A DNA stretch of 64,000 nt, taken from Puia sp963703355 (GTDB taxonomy: Bacteria; Bacteroidota; Bacteroidia; Chitinophagales; Chitinophagaceae). This document shows, one piece after another, positions 1 through 8,772 of the stretch (the first letter of the stretch is position 1; the number at the start of each line of letters is the position of its first letter). The position numbers and the translations under genes are program-made. The stretch covers positions 3,038,001-3,102,000 of the forward strand of contig OY969813.1 in the NCBI GenBank assembly GCA_963703355.1, given 5' to 3'. Below the pieces are notes generated by a model that saw nothing but the letters and a program-made list of their open reading frames with translations, was not told the origin of the DNA and ran no database searches.

Positions 1-742
1 TTGCAATAAAAAATATTAAAAGAGATAAAATTCGGGGAGTTGGTTTGAGTATAAAGGAGAGATATTTGGATTTGGTGAACATCAGAACAGATAAATAGGA
101 TCCCACGAGAATCAATGCAGTTCCGAATCCCAGGAAATTTACCAGTATTGCAGAAATATTATGAATGATTCTGTTGGAGTAAAAAAAGCCAATTTTATTA
201 AAAAACAAATAATTTAAAATAGGAATGCCAATAATCAGCAATAAAATGAACCGCTTATATTTTGTAATACTTACACTCGCAAGCAAAAAAGGAAATACGA
301 GATAAAATTGTTCTTCAACACCCAGGCTCCAGAAATGCGAGGTATACCAGTCCGTCGTTTTCGGAATGGGTAGATTCCTGACAAAGAAAAACGAGGCAAA
401 AAATGAAATGTTGCTTATTCCCAGTTGGAATATCCGGTTCAGGACGATTAAGGTGATTAAAAATAAAACGACCACCGGTAGAATTCGAAGAGCCCTTCTG
501 ATATAGAACAACCTCAAACTGATTTTACCGGTCAGCAAACGTTCTTTCAGCAGCAGGGTGGTGATCAGGAATCCACTGATGACAAAGAAAATTTCAACGC
601 CCACGGCTCCGAAGTTTGTTTTTGCATTAAAATCTGAATAGAAAACAACATGGGAGAAAATAACCAACGCAATAGAAACTGCTCTCAGACCATCTAATGA
701 CGGTAATTTTTTGGTATTCAATAACGGGGGAATCTCATTCAT
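1..742 (-). CDS. Acyltransferase 3 family membrane protein (OafA/YrhL-like), C-terminus cut by the window edge
   Basis: The reading frame is open from an ATG at 742 down to base 1, giving about 247 residues of the N-terminal part. The motif SLDGLRAVSIALV near residue 15 is the family hallmark, and FWSLGVEEQFYLVFP near residue 140 is the second conserved block. Several hydrophobic helices follow. The family moves acyl groups, usually acetyl, onto sugars of surface polysaccharides at the inner membrane. The gene lies divergent from the radical SAM gene and just outside the polysaccharide cluster, so it may O-acylate that polymer, but this is inference. The C-terminal half lies beyond the window. 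Confidence 0.9.
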   Translation of the reverse strand, partial: MNEIPPLLNTKKLPSLDGLRAVSIALVIFSHVVFYSDFNAKTNFGAVGVEIFFVISGFLITTLLLKERLLTGKISLRLFYIRRALRILPVVVLFLITLIVLNRIFQLGISNISFFASFFFVRNLPIPKTTDWYTSHFWSLGVEEQFYLVFPFLLASVSITKYKRFILLLIIGIPILNYLFFNKIGFFYSNRIIHNISAILVNFLGFGTALILVGSYLSVLMFTKSKYLSFILKPTPRILSLLIFFIA

Positions 743-852
743 TTTTTAAATAAACAGGGAAAATAGACATTTAAACAATAAGATATATTACTAATATTAA
801 TAGTATATTTATGCTAAATATAATAGCATATTGACCGTGACATCTATAAAAT

Positions 853-887
853 GCTTTGGGCTTTAGGCCTTGGGCTGTAAGCTTTAA
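853..887. repeat. Heptad array, five degenerate 7-bp units upstream of the radical SAM gene
   Basis: The units GCTTTGG, GCTTTAG, GCCTTGG, GCTGTAA and GCTTTAA follow each other with exact 7-bp phase and end five bases before the ATG at 892. It belongs to the same class as the arrays at 46.8-62.1 kb. No facing arm was found between here and the acyltransferase start at 742. Confidence 0.7.
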
Positions 888-891
888 TAAA

Positions 892-1941
892 ATGGAATAC
901 AAAAAGGGAAGGGGCGCTCAGATAAACACGCGTAACAAATTCCAGCGGGAAGAAAAAACGCGAGAAAATATTGAATCCATCGACGACTGGACGGAGACCA
1001 ACATGCCCACACAATACATCGAACAGGAGGCCAAGTCGATCGTAAATAAAGTGGACAGTCCCGACGTGGGTATGTGGTACAGCATGAATCCCTATGCGGG
1101 ATGTGAACACGGATGTATTTACTGTTATGCCCGAAACACGCATGAATACTGGGGTTACAGCGCAGGCACTGATTTCGAATCGAAGATCATCGTCAAAAAA
1201 AACGCACCAAAACTTCTCCGGAAATTCCTGATGAATCCAAAATGGGAATGCCTTCCGATTTCGTTGAGCGGTAATACGGATTGTTATCAGCCCGCAGAAA
1301 AAAAATACCGCCTCACCAGGGGATTGCTGGAAGTATGTAATGAATTCAATCAGCCTGTGGGTATGATCACAAAAAATGCGGGAATGCTACGTGATAAAGA
1401 TCTGCTCCAGGAGATGGCAAAAAAAAATCTGGTGTCGGTACTTGTTTCGATCACATCGTTTGATGAAGATCTTCGTCAGAAAATGGAACCGCGGACTACT
1501 ACGGCCAAACAAAGACTGAGAACGATTCGTGAATTAAGCGATGCAGGTGTACGAGCCGGTGTGATGTTAGGACCAATGATACCCGGACTGAACGAACACG
1601 AAATGCAACGCATCATGAAAGAAGCGAGTGCCAGCGGAGCCACTTTTTCAGCTTATACCTTTATCCGGCTCAACGGAGCCATCAAACTATTGTTTCACGA
1701 CTGGCTATTTAAAAATTATCCGGACCGTGCGGACAAAGTATGGCATATGATCGAAAATTCACACGATGGAAAAGTAAACGATTCGCGGTGGGGTACCCGA
1801 ATGCGGGGAGAGGGAAATATCGCCGAACTGGTGAGTCAGCAGTATAAAAAATATGGCAAAATCTATGGGCTAAATGCCGAAAGATGGGAGCTCGACTGCA
1901 CACGATTCCAGCGACCTGGTGCCCAAGGCAGTTTGTTCTGA
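892..1941 (+). CDS. PA0069/Rv2578c-family radical SAM protein
   Basis: A radical SAM enzyme of 349 residues. The 4Fe-4S cysteines sit in CEHGCIYC (C71, C75, C78), preceded by the family block MNPYAG and followed by YARNTHEY. The PA0069/Rv2578c family is widespread, but its substrate is unknown to me. I start at ATG 892. An in-frame TTG at 856 would add 12 residues, but that stretch is a heptad repeat array (GCTTTAG-like units) and is unlikely to be coding. The gene stands alone between the acyltransferase and the polysaccharide leader. Confidence 0.88.
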   Translation: MEYKKGRGAQINTRNKFQREEKTRENIESIDDWTETNMPTQYIEQEAKSIVNKVDSPDVGMWYSMNPYAGCEHGCIYCYARNTHEYWGYSAGTDFESKIIVKKNAPKLLRKFLMNPKWECLPISLSGNTDCYQPAEKKYRLTRGLLEVCNEFNQPVGMITKNAGMLRDKDLLQEMAKKNLVSVLVSITSFDEDLRQKMEPRTTTAKQRLRTIRELSDAGVRAGVMLGPMIPGLNEHEMQRIMKEASASGATFSAYTFIRLNGAIKLLFHDWLFKNYPDRADKVWHMIENSHDGKVNDSRWGTRMRGEGNIAELVSQQYKKYGKIYGLNAERWELDCTRFQRPGAQGSLF

Positions 1942-1980
1942 CGCTTTTTTTGCCCGGATATCTGATATACAGACCGTTAG

Positions 1981-1998
1981 CACCGTAAAAACACGGTG
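1981..1998 (+). terminator. Short hairpin, possible terminator of the radical SAM gene
   Basis: CACCGT (1981-1986) pairs with ACGGTG (1993-1998) around a six-base loop, 40 bases after the radical SAM stop codon. No T-run follows, so intrinsic termination is uncertain. Confidence 0.35.
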
Positions 1999-2029
1999 AA
2001 AGGATCCCTCTTATATGGATTAATTGAAA

Positions 2030-2058
2030 TTTGTTAGACTGAAAATCAGCTATATTTG
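2030..2058 (+). promoter_or_regulatory. Bacteroidota-type promoter for the polysaccharide operon
   Basis: TTTG at 2030-2033 is followed after 17 bases by TATATTTG at 2051-2058, matching the Bacteroidota -33 (TTTG) and -7 (TAnnTTTG) boxes. Transcription would start near 2065 and leave a leader of about 330 bases before the NusG-like gene. A second -7-like box, TAAATTTG, lies near 2124 without a clear -33 partner. Confidence 0.55.
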
Positions 2059-2208
2059 CAATCGCAGCATTTTTCATTGAATGTGGTTGGGCATTTTAGA
2101 TAATGAAATGAAATTCAATGAACTAAATTTGGCTTGCGCTTAATTAATCAATCCTGTGATTCTTAGTCTGGCGTATTTAAGATATTCGGCATTGGAAAAT
2201 ATTTGGTG

Positions 2209-2251
2209 GGGTGCAGAAAGTCATCATAGGCTATCTGCACCCTTTGCTTTT
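2209..2251 (+). terminator. Leader hairpin with T-rich tail, possible attenuator
   Basis: GGGTGCAGA (2209-2217) is exactly complementary to TCTGCACCC (2234-2242), giving a 9-bp GC-rich stem with a 16-base loop, followed by TTTGCTTTT. It sits inside the presumed leader between promoter and first gene, so it would stop transcription before the operon unless read through. Confidence 0.5.
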
Positions 2252-2351
2252 AAGGGTGGGGAACAGGATTTGTAGTAATGGGGAGCGAATTAGTATTGTT
2301 TTGAAAATTAATCGGTTACAAAAAAGCGTGTGACTGAGATGGCGAAGCTAT

Positions 2352-2370
2352 ATGCTGAATTCAGCATTTT
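2352..2370 (+). promoter_or_regulatory. 16-bp perfect palindrome plus T-run in the leader
   Basis: ATGCTGAATTCAGCAT (2352-2367) is a perfect palindrome followed by TTT, about 30 bases before the TTG start of the NusG-like gene. As DNA it could be an operator. As RNA it forms a 6-bp stem with an AAUU loop and a short U tail, a second possible attenuator. Confidence 0.45.
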
Positions 2371-2396
2371 CGGTATTTATTTAAAATGAATTTATC

Positions 2397-2903
2397 TTGT
2401 CGGCGTTAACATCACACTGGTATGCTATTTATACCAAACCCCGCTGGGAGAAAAAAGTGCATTCCTTACTCTCTGAAAAAAAAATCGAATCTTATTGTCC
2501 GTTAAATAAGGTACGTAAGAAATGGAGCGACCGGATGAAAATCGTGGAAGAGCCCTTATTCAAATCGTATGTGTTTGCAAAAGTCACTTCCGAAGAACAG
2601 ACAAAAGTGCGCATGACCGCGGGTGTGATGAATTTTGTTTACTGGCAGGGCAAGCCGGCCATTATACCGGCAAAGGAAATTGAGACCATCCGAAAATTTC
2701 TGAATGAATATGAAAATGTGTCGGCTGAACCGATGGAATTAAAGGAAGACGGAAAGGTGCTGATTCGGCAGGGTTTGTTTATGGATCATGAAGCCAAAAT
2801 AATCAGGATAGAAGGTAATAAAGTAAAAGTGGTTATTGAAAGTATTGGCTACACGTTGGTAGCCTCGATTGATAAAAAGAATTTGTCATCCCTTATACAC
2901 TAA
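2397..2903 (+). CDS. UpxY-type NusG-like transcription antiterminator
   Basis: A 168-residue NusG paralogue. The N-terminal NGN domain opens with HWYAIYTKPRWEKKV and a KOW-like segment follows near residues 120-160 (GLFMDHEAKIIRIEGNKVKV). In Bacteroides such UpxY proteins head capsule operons and let RNA polymerase pass the leader of their own operon; I infer the same here. The start is TTG at 2397: the frame is closed by a stop at 2382 and has no ATG before the NGN domain. An ATG at 2386 is in another frame and stops after seven codons. The next gene begins two bases after the stop. Confidence 0.85.
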   Translation: MSALTSHWYAIYTKPRWEKKVHSLLSEKKIESYCPLNKVRKKWSDRMKIVEEPLFKSYVFAKVTSEEQTKVRMTAGVMNFVYWQGKPAIIPAKEIETIRKFLNEYENVSAEPMELKEDGKVLIRQGLFMDHEAKIIRIEGNKVKVVIESIGYTLVASIDKKNLSSLIH

Positions 2904-2905
2904 AC

Positions 2906-3739
2906 ATGCGCCGTTTTTCCCTGCTGAGAAATTTATTGATTGCGATTGCTGGTTTGTGGATTATACAAAGTATGAGTTCGTGTGGAACTACAAAAGGTAT
3001 GATCTATATGTATGGGCCTTTTGATACCGCTAAACTAAGTGTTATAAATCCCATTGAGCCGGTTATCAGGAAGGGCGATATACTAAATATTATTGTGTTC
3101 AGCGACAATCCCGAAGCGACAAGAATTTTTAATCAATCGGTTATGGGGGCTACTGGAACAGGAGGAAGTAATACTGTTTCATTGGGTACAACACAAGAGA
3201 GGGGTAGTTCCTCGCCTTCGGCTCCCGGCTACGAAGTAGACGCCGAGGGAAACATTGTTTTCCAGGGCATAGGAAAGTTAAAAATAGAAGGCCTTACAAG
3301 AGCCGCTTTGAAAGATACATTGGATGCAAGGCTCAGCCCATTTCTTCAGCATCCGTATTACAATATCCGATTCGTAAATTATAAGTTCACTGTTATGGGA
3401 GAAGTTGCCCGACCGGGAATTGTAAATATTCCAGGCGAAAGAATAAATATTTTGGAGGCCATTGCATTAAGCGGAGATCTTACACAATTTGCAAACAGAG
3501 ACAGTGTATTTATAGTGCGCGAAGCAAACAATAAAAGACAATTCGCATGGATGAACCTGACCAAGCCTGAGATTATGGCGTCACCATATTTTTATGTGCA
3601 ACAAAATGATATTATCATCGTTGCGCCAAATAAGAAAAAATCTGTCGCCAACGACGTAGTAACTGCCCGTAATATCAGTTTGGCGCTCGCCTTTATTTCG
3701 ACTTTCGCAATTGTGTATACGCTTTTCAGACCGTATTAA
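2906..3739 (+). CDS. Wza-like outer-membrane polysaccharide export lipoprotein
   Basis: 277 residues with a lipoprotein signal peptide whose lipobox SMSSC puts the lipidated cysteine at residue 26. A polysaccharide export (PES) domain follows near residues 50-140 (RKGDILNIIVFSDNPEA) and an SLBB-like segment near 145-230 (VMGEVARPGIVNIPGERINILEA). A C-terminal hydrophobic helix near 250-270 fits the membrane-spanning end of Wza proteins. The family forms the outer-membrane pore and works with the Wzc-like kinase encoded next. Confidence 0.9.
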   Translation: MRRFSLLRNLLIAIAGLWIIQSMSSCGTTKGMIYMYGPFDTAKLSVINPIEPVIRKGDILNIIVFSDNPEATRIFNQSVMGATGTGGSNTVSLGTTQERGSSSPSAPGYEVDAEGNIVFQGIGKLKIEGLTRAALKDTLDARLSPFLQHPYYNIRFVNYKFTVMGEVARPGIVNIPGERINILEAIALSGDLTQFANRDSVFIVREANNKRQFAWMNLTKPEIMASPYFYVQQNDIIIVAPNKKKSVANDVVTARNISLALAFISTFAIVYTLFRPY

Positions 3740-3750
3740 TCTAGAATTTT

Positions 3751-6168
3751 ATGCCTGAGCAACTAAATGGAAACGAGGAAAATAATTTCACGAACAATGA
3801 AATGTCCTGGAAAATCGGTCCCCGTGAATTTATTTTTAAGTATCTCAAATTTATTCCCTGGATTATTATATGCTCGATAGTTGCTGGCGTGTTGGGATGG
3901 GTAAAGATTAGGTATACAACAAACATCTTCCCCGTATCATCTTCCATGTTGATAAAAAATGAAGGCCCAAACAGCGGCGGGGATCCTCGTTTCGATGCCA
4001 TGTTCATGAGCTCCAGAGGATCCAATTTGAATAACGAGATTCAAATCCTGAAATCACGGCCGGTATTACAAAGAGTTGCCAGGGATCTGGGTATTCAAAT
4101 ACGTTATTATAATAAGGGTAAAATTCGTGCCAGTCTAACTTATCCCGATGTTCCCATAAAAATGGATATCCCAAAACTTGTAGATCCAAATGAAGGTTTT
4201 AATATTTCAATCACACTTCTTGGAAACGATAAGTTTTTGCTCGGTAAAGGCACTCAACCCATTGCATATGGACAGCCGTTTACCGTAGGATATAATACCT
4301 GCGTAATTTTCAAAGATCCTCTTTATAATACAAAAACATTATCCAGCCCTGATTTTATCATCAATTATTCTCCATTAAGTGCACTGGCCGGTTGGTTGTT
4401 GGGCGACCTTGGAGTAGTACAAACAGACAATCAGGCGACCATTCTTTCGCTTTCTTTCAGAACCGAAAACATCGAACTCGGTAAAGCAGTATTGAATACA
4501 CTCATGGCAGTTTATGATTCGCTGAATATCGAAGACAAGAATCGAATAGCTGATAATTCACTGCATTTCATTGATGCGAGGCTGGACACTCTGAGGGATG
4601 AGCTTGTTAGTCTTGAAGGCGGTGTCAAAAATTTCACGGTAGACAATAATGCTTATAACATCGGGGAACAGTCCAAGATGTATATGGGAAGCCTTCAGGA
4701 AAACGAAGTAAAAATTTCAGATTTTGAAACCAGGATCAAAATTCTCGACTGGCTGTTAAATTATATGCAGGCCCCGGAAAATCGATACAAGCTGGTTCCA
4801 ACAGTTCTTGGTATCGAAGAAAAAGTATTGATGGAATACGTCACCCAATTCAACAATTTGCAGTTGGAGAGAGATGCAAACCTCAGGACTACCACTGAAA
4901 ATAATCCGTTGATCACCAGTATGGATGCTTCTCTTGAAAAAGTAAGAAACAATACGATACAAGCGCTGAAAAATGTTCGCGAGTCCTATTTAATAGGAAA
5001 AAATAATTTTGTTCAGCAGGGAGAAACGATGCAGGGAAAATTGAAATCCATCCCTGATAAGTCGATGAAGCTGGTAAATATCGAAAGAAGACAAAAAATT
5101 CTGGAAGATTTGTATTCATTTCTTCTCCAAAAGAAATTGGAAACCAGTATTTCGTCTGCTTCGACAATTTCTAATTCGAAAATTATTGAACCTGCATTGG
5201 GATCAACCAAGCCTATTGTCCCTGATAGAGAGAAGATTTATACTATCTACCTTCTGGTTGGAATCCTGGTGCCGGTTGGTATTATCGCTTTAAGGGAGTT
5301 ACTACGTGATAAGGTTTCTAATAGAATAGATATTGAAAAAAGAACCCGTGCGCCCATCCTTGCGGAAATAGGACATTCGGAAGAAGATAGTACCCTGGTG
5401 GTTACCCGAAACAGCCGGCGATTTATTGCTGAACAATTTCGGATCCTTCGTAGTAATCTCAAATACATGACGATCAAAAAGGAGAACCCGATCATCATGG
5501 TAACTTCTTCATTCAGTTCAGAGGGAAAATCATTCATCAGTACCAATGTGGCAGCAGTACTTGCACTGAGCGGTAAGAAAACGGTATTAATGGAATTTGA
5601 TATTCGCAAACCAAAAGTACTTGAAGGGTTGGGCATGAAGAGAAAAATGGGTATTACGAATTATATCATCGGCCGTGCAAAAATTGATGATATTATTATG
5701 CAGGTTCCTGGTTTCGATGATTTGTATGTGATAGCCTGTGGCCCGATTCCCCCTAATCCTGCAGAATTACTATTAGATCCAAAACTCGAAGAACTGATGC
5801 GTGAAATACGTCAGCGTTTCGAAGTGGTGGTAATGGATACTGCACCAGTGGGTTTGGTAAGTGATTCCATAAGTCTGGGTAAGTTTGCAGACTGCACTTT
5901 ATTTATCATCAGACAGGGTTTTACCTATCGCAAAATATTGCGGTTGATTGATGATATGTACACTGAGAAAAAATTACCGGCCATTTCACTCGTTATGAAT
6001 GACGTGAAACTCGAAGGTGGTTATTACAGCGGATATTATGGCGGCTATGGATATTATGGAGGATATGGGTACGGTATTGAATCGGGTTATTTCGAAAAAC
6101 CTGCAAAGAAAAAAGGAACTCCTGTATATAAGCAGGTAATCAGATGGTGGAACAAATGGTTCTCATAA
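3751..6168 (+). CDS. Wzc-like polysaccharide co-polymerase with bacterial tyrosine kinase domain
   Basis: 805 residues. A Wzz-type domain lies between transmembrane helices near 32-51 and 497-516, with a long periplasmic, partly coiled part. The cytoplasmic BY-kinase domain shows Walker A SSEGKSF (near 590), Walker A' LMEFDIRKPK and Walker B VVMDTAPVG. The C-terminus carries a tyrosine cluster near 755-780 (YYSGYYGGYGYYGGYGYG), the usual autophosphorylation tail. It controls chain length and export together with Wza. The YwqE-type phosphatase at the far end of the cluster (48175) is the likely opposing enzyme. Confidence 0.93.
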   Translation: MPEQLNGNEENNFTNNEMSWKIGPREFIFKYLKFIPWIIICSIVAGVLGWVKIRYTTNIFPVSSSMLIKNEGPNSGGDPRFDAMFMSSRGSNLNNEIQILKSRPVLQRVARDLGIQIRYYNKGKIRASLTYPDVPIKMDIPKLVDPNEGFNISITLLGNDKFLLGKGTQPIAYGQPFTVGYNTCVIFKDPLYNTKTLSSPDFIINYSPLSALAGWLLGDLGVVQTDNQATILSLSFRTENIELGKAVLNTLMAVYDSLNIEDKNRIADNSLHFIDARLDTLRDELVSLEGGVKNFTVDNNAYNIGEQSKMYMGSLQENEVKISDFETRIKILDWLLNYMQAPENRYKLVPTVLGIEEKVLMEYVTQFNNLQLERDANLRTTTENNPLITSMDASLEKVRNNTIQALKNVRESYLIGKNNFVQQGETMQGKLKSIPDKSMKLVNIERRQKILEDLYSFLLQKKLETSISSASTISNSKIIEPALGSTKPIVPDREKIYTIYLLVGILVPVGIIALRELLRDKVSNRIDIEKRTRAPILAEIGHSEEDSTLVVTRNSRRFIAEQFRILRSNLKYMTIKKENPIIMVTSSFSSEGKSFISTNVAAVLALSGKKTVLMEFDIRKPKVLEGLGMKRKMGITNYIIGRAKIDDIIMQVPGFDDLYVIACGPIPPNPAELLLDPKLEELMREIRQRFEVVVMDTAPVGLVSDSISLGKFADCTLFIIRQGFTYRKILRLIDDMYTEKKLPAISLVMNDVKLEGGYYSGYYGGYGYYGGYGYGIESGYFEKPAKKKGTPVYKQVIRWWNKWFS

Positions 6169-6177
6169 AAATCCCCG

Positions 6178-6750
6178 GTGAATTATTTTAGTCATCCCAC
6201 TGCCATTGTCGATGAAAATTGTGTCATAGGCAATGGAACGAAAATCTGGCATTTCTCTCATGTGATGTCCCAATCCGTTATTGGTAAAAATTGCAACCTG
6301 GGACAAAATGTTGTTGTTTCTCCGGAAGTAATTCTGGGAGATAATGTAAAGGTCCAGAATAATGTATCTATTTATACAGGAGTAATATGCGAGGATGATG
6401 TTTTTCTTGGACCGTCCATGGTATTTACCAATGTAATCAATCCACGAAGCGCCGTTATCCGAAAAGATCAATACAAAAAAACGTTGGTCAGGAAAGGTGC
6501 AAGTATTGGAGCCAATGCAACCATTATTTGTGGAAATGAAATTGGGGCTTTTGCGATGATAGGTGCGGGTGCCGTTATTACTAAACCCGTTCCTTCCTAT
6601 GCTTTGCTGGTAGGAAATCCCGCAAAACAAATCGGATGGGTTAGTGAATACGGGCATCGATTAGATTTTGATGATGCAGGTAAAGCCAGTTGTCCTGAAA
6701 CCGATCAGCAGTATACCCTGGAAGCCGGCGTTGTAAAGAGGATCTCCTAA
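6178..6750 (+). CDS. WbpD/WlbB-like sugar N-acetyltransferase (left-handed beta-helix)
   Basis: 190 residues of hexapeptide repeats (IGNGTKIWHFSHV, VIGKNCNLGQNVVV, and the C-terminal GNPAKQIGW). The pattern matches UDP-2-acetamido-3-amino-2,3-dideoxy-glucuronate N-acetyltransferases, which finish the route to a diacetamido uronic acid. The start is GTG at 6178; no ATG lies before the first repeat. The WlbA-like dehydrogenase follows directly, as in wlb/wbp loci, but the usual neighbouring WbpE aminotransferase and the UDP-GlcNAc 6-dehydrogenase are not next to it. Confidence 0.85.
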   Translation: MNYFSHPTAIVDENCVIGNGTKIWHFSHVMSQSVIGKNCNLGQNVVVSPEVILGDNVKVQNNVSIYTGVICEDDVFLGPSMVFTNVINPRSAVIRKDQYKKTLVRKGASIGANATIICGNEIGAFAMIGAGAVITKPVPSYALLVGNPAKQIGWVSEYGHRLDFDDAGKASCPETDQQYTLEAGVVKRIS

Positions 6751-6775
6751 AAATTAAACGTAAGGAAATATATTC

Positions 6776-7804
6776 ATGAACGAAGAGAAAAACCAGAAGA
6801 TCCGATTTGCTATTGTGGGTTATGGTCATATTGGGAAACGCCATGCAGCGATGATACTTAACAATTCCGAATGCGAACTCATCGCAGTTTGTGATAATAA
6901 CCCAAACGAACAAGCAAATCTAAAAGAAAAAAATGTTTCCTTCTTTTGCTCGCTGGATGAAATGCTGGAATCCGGTTTGCTGTTTGACGTGCTGTGTATT
7001 ACAACGCCAAATGGATTGCATGAAGAGCAGGCCATTCTGGGCCTCCGAGCTGGTCACCATGTAGTTATTGAAAAACCAATGGCCCTGACGAAAGCGGGCT
7101 GCGAAAGAATCATTTTTGAATCGCTCCATTTACACAAACAGGTTTTTTGTGTAATGCAAAACAGGTATTCACCTCCGGTGGTATGGCTTAAGGAGATCAT
7201 ACAAAAAAAATTATTGGGCGATATTTTTATGGTGCAAATGGATTGTTACTGGAATCGTGATGAGCGATATTATAAATCAGGTAACTGGCATGGTACCAAA
7301 AAACTCGATGGAGGAACCTTGTTTACCCAGTTCTCGCATTTTATAGATATTATGTTCTGGCTTTTCGGAGATATCGAAAATATCGGTGGAAAACTTACCA
7401 ACTTCAACCATAAAAATACGACTGAATTTGAGGATTCAGGATTTATACATTTCGACTTTGTGCGGGGCGGTATGGGCAGTCTGAATTTCTCGACTTCCGT
7501 CTGGAATCAAAATCTCGAAAGCAGTATAACCATCATAGCAGAAAAAGGCACGGTAAAAGTAGGGGGACAGTATATGAATGAATTACAAACCAGTAACATC
7601 AAGGACTATGTGATGCCCGAATTACCCCCATCCAATCCACCCAATGACTACGGTCCTTATAAAGGGTCTGCAGCCAATCATCATTATATATTTGAAAATG
7701 TAGTGAATGTGTTGAAAGGCAGAGAAAAAATTACTACGAATGCTCTGGAAGGAATGAAAGTGGTTGAGATTATTGAAAAGATTTATCAAACAGGCATTCG
7801 TTGA
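6776..7804 (+). CDS. Gfo/Idh/MocA oxidoreductase, WlbA/WbpB-like
   Basis: 342 residues with an N-terminal Rossmann fold (AIVGYGHIGKRHAAM, residues 12-26) and the family motif EKPMAL near residue 100. WlbA/WbpB oxidises C3 of UDP-N-acetylglucosaminuronate using NAD. The pairing with the WlbB-like acetyltransferase just upstream is the main reason for the specific call; the fold alone shows only a sugar dehydrogenase. An aminotransferase for the step between them would have to come from 13768 or from elsewhere in the genome. Confidence 0.8.
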   Translation: MNEEKNQKIRFAIVGYGHIGKRHAAMILNNSECELIAVCDNNPNEQANLKEKNVSFFCSLDEMLESGLLFDVLCITTPNGLHEEQAILGLRAGHHVVIEKPMALTKAGCERIIFESLHLHKQVFCVMQNRYSPPVVWLKEIIQKKLLGDIFMVQMDCYWNRDERYYKSGNWHGTKKLDGGTLFTQFSHFIDIMFWLFGDIENIGGKLTNFNHKNTTEFEDSGFIHFDFVRGGMGSLNFSTSVWNQNLESSITIIAEKGTVKVGGQYMNELQTSNIKDYVMPELPPSNPPNDYGPYKGSAANHHYIFENVVNVLKGREKITTNALEGMKVVEIIEKIYQTGIR

Positions 7805-7854
7805 TTTGACATGTATTCATTTTAGTTTTCACCCAGGCAATTGAACCATACGCG

Positions 7855-8718
7855 ATGAATCAAAAAGTGGAAAGTAATAATGATTGGGATTTAATTATTG
7901 GACCAAAAACTTCCTTATTCAATTTGCATCTTACTGATGTATGGAGGTATCGTGATTTGCTGGTACTTTTCATCAAAAGAGATTTCATTGCCCAGTATAA
8001 GCAAACGATATTAGGTCCGCTTTGGCATCTCATTCAACCTATACTTACCACACTTGTTTTTCTGTTACTTTTTGGCCGGATTGCAAGAATACCAACGGAT
8101 GGAATAAAACCCGTTTTGTTTTATATGAGCGGCATAACACTTTGGAATTATTTTTCGATTTGTCTTACCAGCACGTCGAACACATTTGTTAATAATGCTG
8201 CTATATTCGGTAAAGTATATTTTCCCAGGCTCGTTATTCCGCTGTCTATCGTTATGTCGAATATTATTCGCCTGGGAATACAGTTCGGTCTGCTGCTGGC
8301 AACCATGATCTGGTATCATTTTAACGGATACCCGATGCATGTAGGACTATCCTGGTTATGGATACCTGTACTTGTGCTGCTTATGGCAGGTCTTGGATTA
8401 GGCCTTGGAATTATTATCTCTTCGCTTACTACTAAATACAGGGATCTCTCCATTTTGATGAGTTTCGTTGTACAATTGTGGATGTACGTTACTCCGGTTG
8501 GTTATCCTATGTCATTTCTGGAACATAGCAAGTATGCAACCATCATTAAACTCAATCCCCTGAGTAGTATCGTGGAGGGATTCCGTTATGCGTTATTTCA
8601 GAAAGGCAGTTTAGATACAGGAGGTTTATTATACAGTTTTGTATTCATGCTCGTATCGGTGTTTATAGGGCTGCTGATTTTTAATAGTGTGGAGCGATCC
8701 TTTATGGATACAGTATAA
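7855..8718 (+). CDS. ABC-2 type polysaccharide exporter, permease (Wzm-like)
   Basis: 287 residues with about six transmembrane helices. The cytoplasmic N-terminal part (LRYRDLLVLFIKRDFIAQYKQT-like, around residues 30-50) is typical of Wzm/RfbA/TagG permeases. It forms the inner-membrane channel for lipid-linked polysaccharide, energised by the ATPase encoded next. Its presence beside Wza/Wzc genes suggests export by the ABC route rather than by a Wzx flippase, which I do not find in this window. Confidence 0.9.
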   Translation: MNQKVESNNDWDLIIGPKTSLFNLHLTDVWRYRDLLVLFIKRDFIAQYKQTILGPLWHLIQPILTTLVFLLLFGRIARIPTDGIKPVLFYMSGITLWNYFSICLTSTSNTFVNNAAIFGKVYFPRLVIPLSIVMSNIIRLGIQFGLLLATMIWYHFNGYPMHVGLSWLWIPVLVLLMAGLGLGLGIIISSLTTKYRDLSILMSFVVQLWMYVTPVGYPMSFLEHSKYATIIKLNPLSSIVEGFRYALFQKGSLDTGGLLYSFVFMLVSVFIGLLIFNSVERSFMDTV

Positions 8719-8772
8719 CTGATCTTTTATTCTCTGTTTTTATTCAGGAAAAAAAGATCCATATTCAACCGA

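Larger units (their letters stand above)
1942..2396. other. Non-coding leader region before the polysaccharide cluster
   Basis: These 455 bases carry no gene I can support. They hold a small hairpin after the radical SAM gene (1981-1998), a Bacteroidota-type promoter (2030-2058), a 9-bp-stem hairpin with a T-rich tail (2209-2251) and a 16-bp perfect palindrome followed by Ts (2352-2370). A long structured leader before a NusG-like gene is what is known upstream of UpxY-type regulators in Bacteroides capsule loci. Confidence 0.6.

Noticed and set aside
856..891. Longer start for the radical SAM protein (TTG at 856)
   Set aside because: The extra 12 codons are entirely heptad repeat, and ATG at 892 starts where the family sequence begins.
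2060..2396. JUMPstart/ops element (RfaH-type) in the polysaccharide leader
   Set aside because: No GGCGGTAG core was found; the NusG-like gene points to UpxY-type control instead.
2386..2409. ATG-started leader peptide before the NusG-like gene
   Set aside because: It has only seven codons (MNLSCRR) with no regulatory residue pattern; I keep TTG 2397 for the main gene and cannot support a functional leader peptide.
6163..6657. Long minus-strand frame (164 codons) opposite the WlbB-like gene
   Set aside because: It is antisense to hexapeptide-repeat coding sequence; the apparent regularity comes from those repeats.
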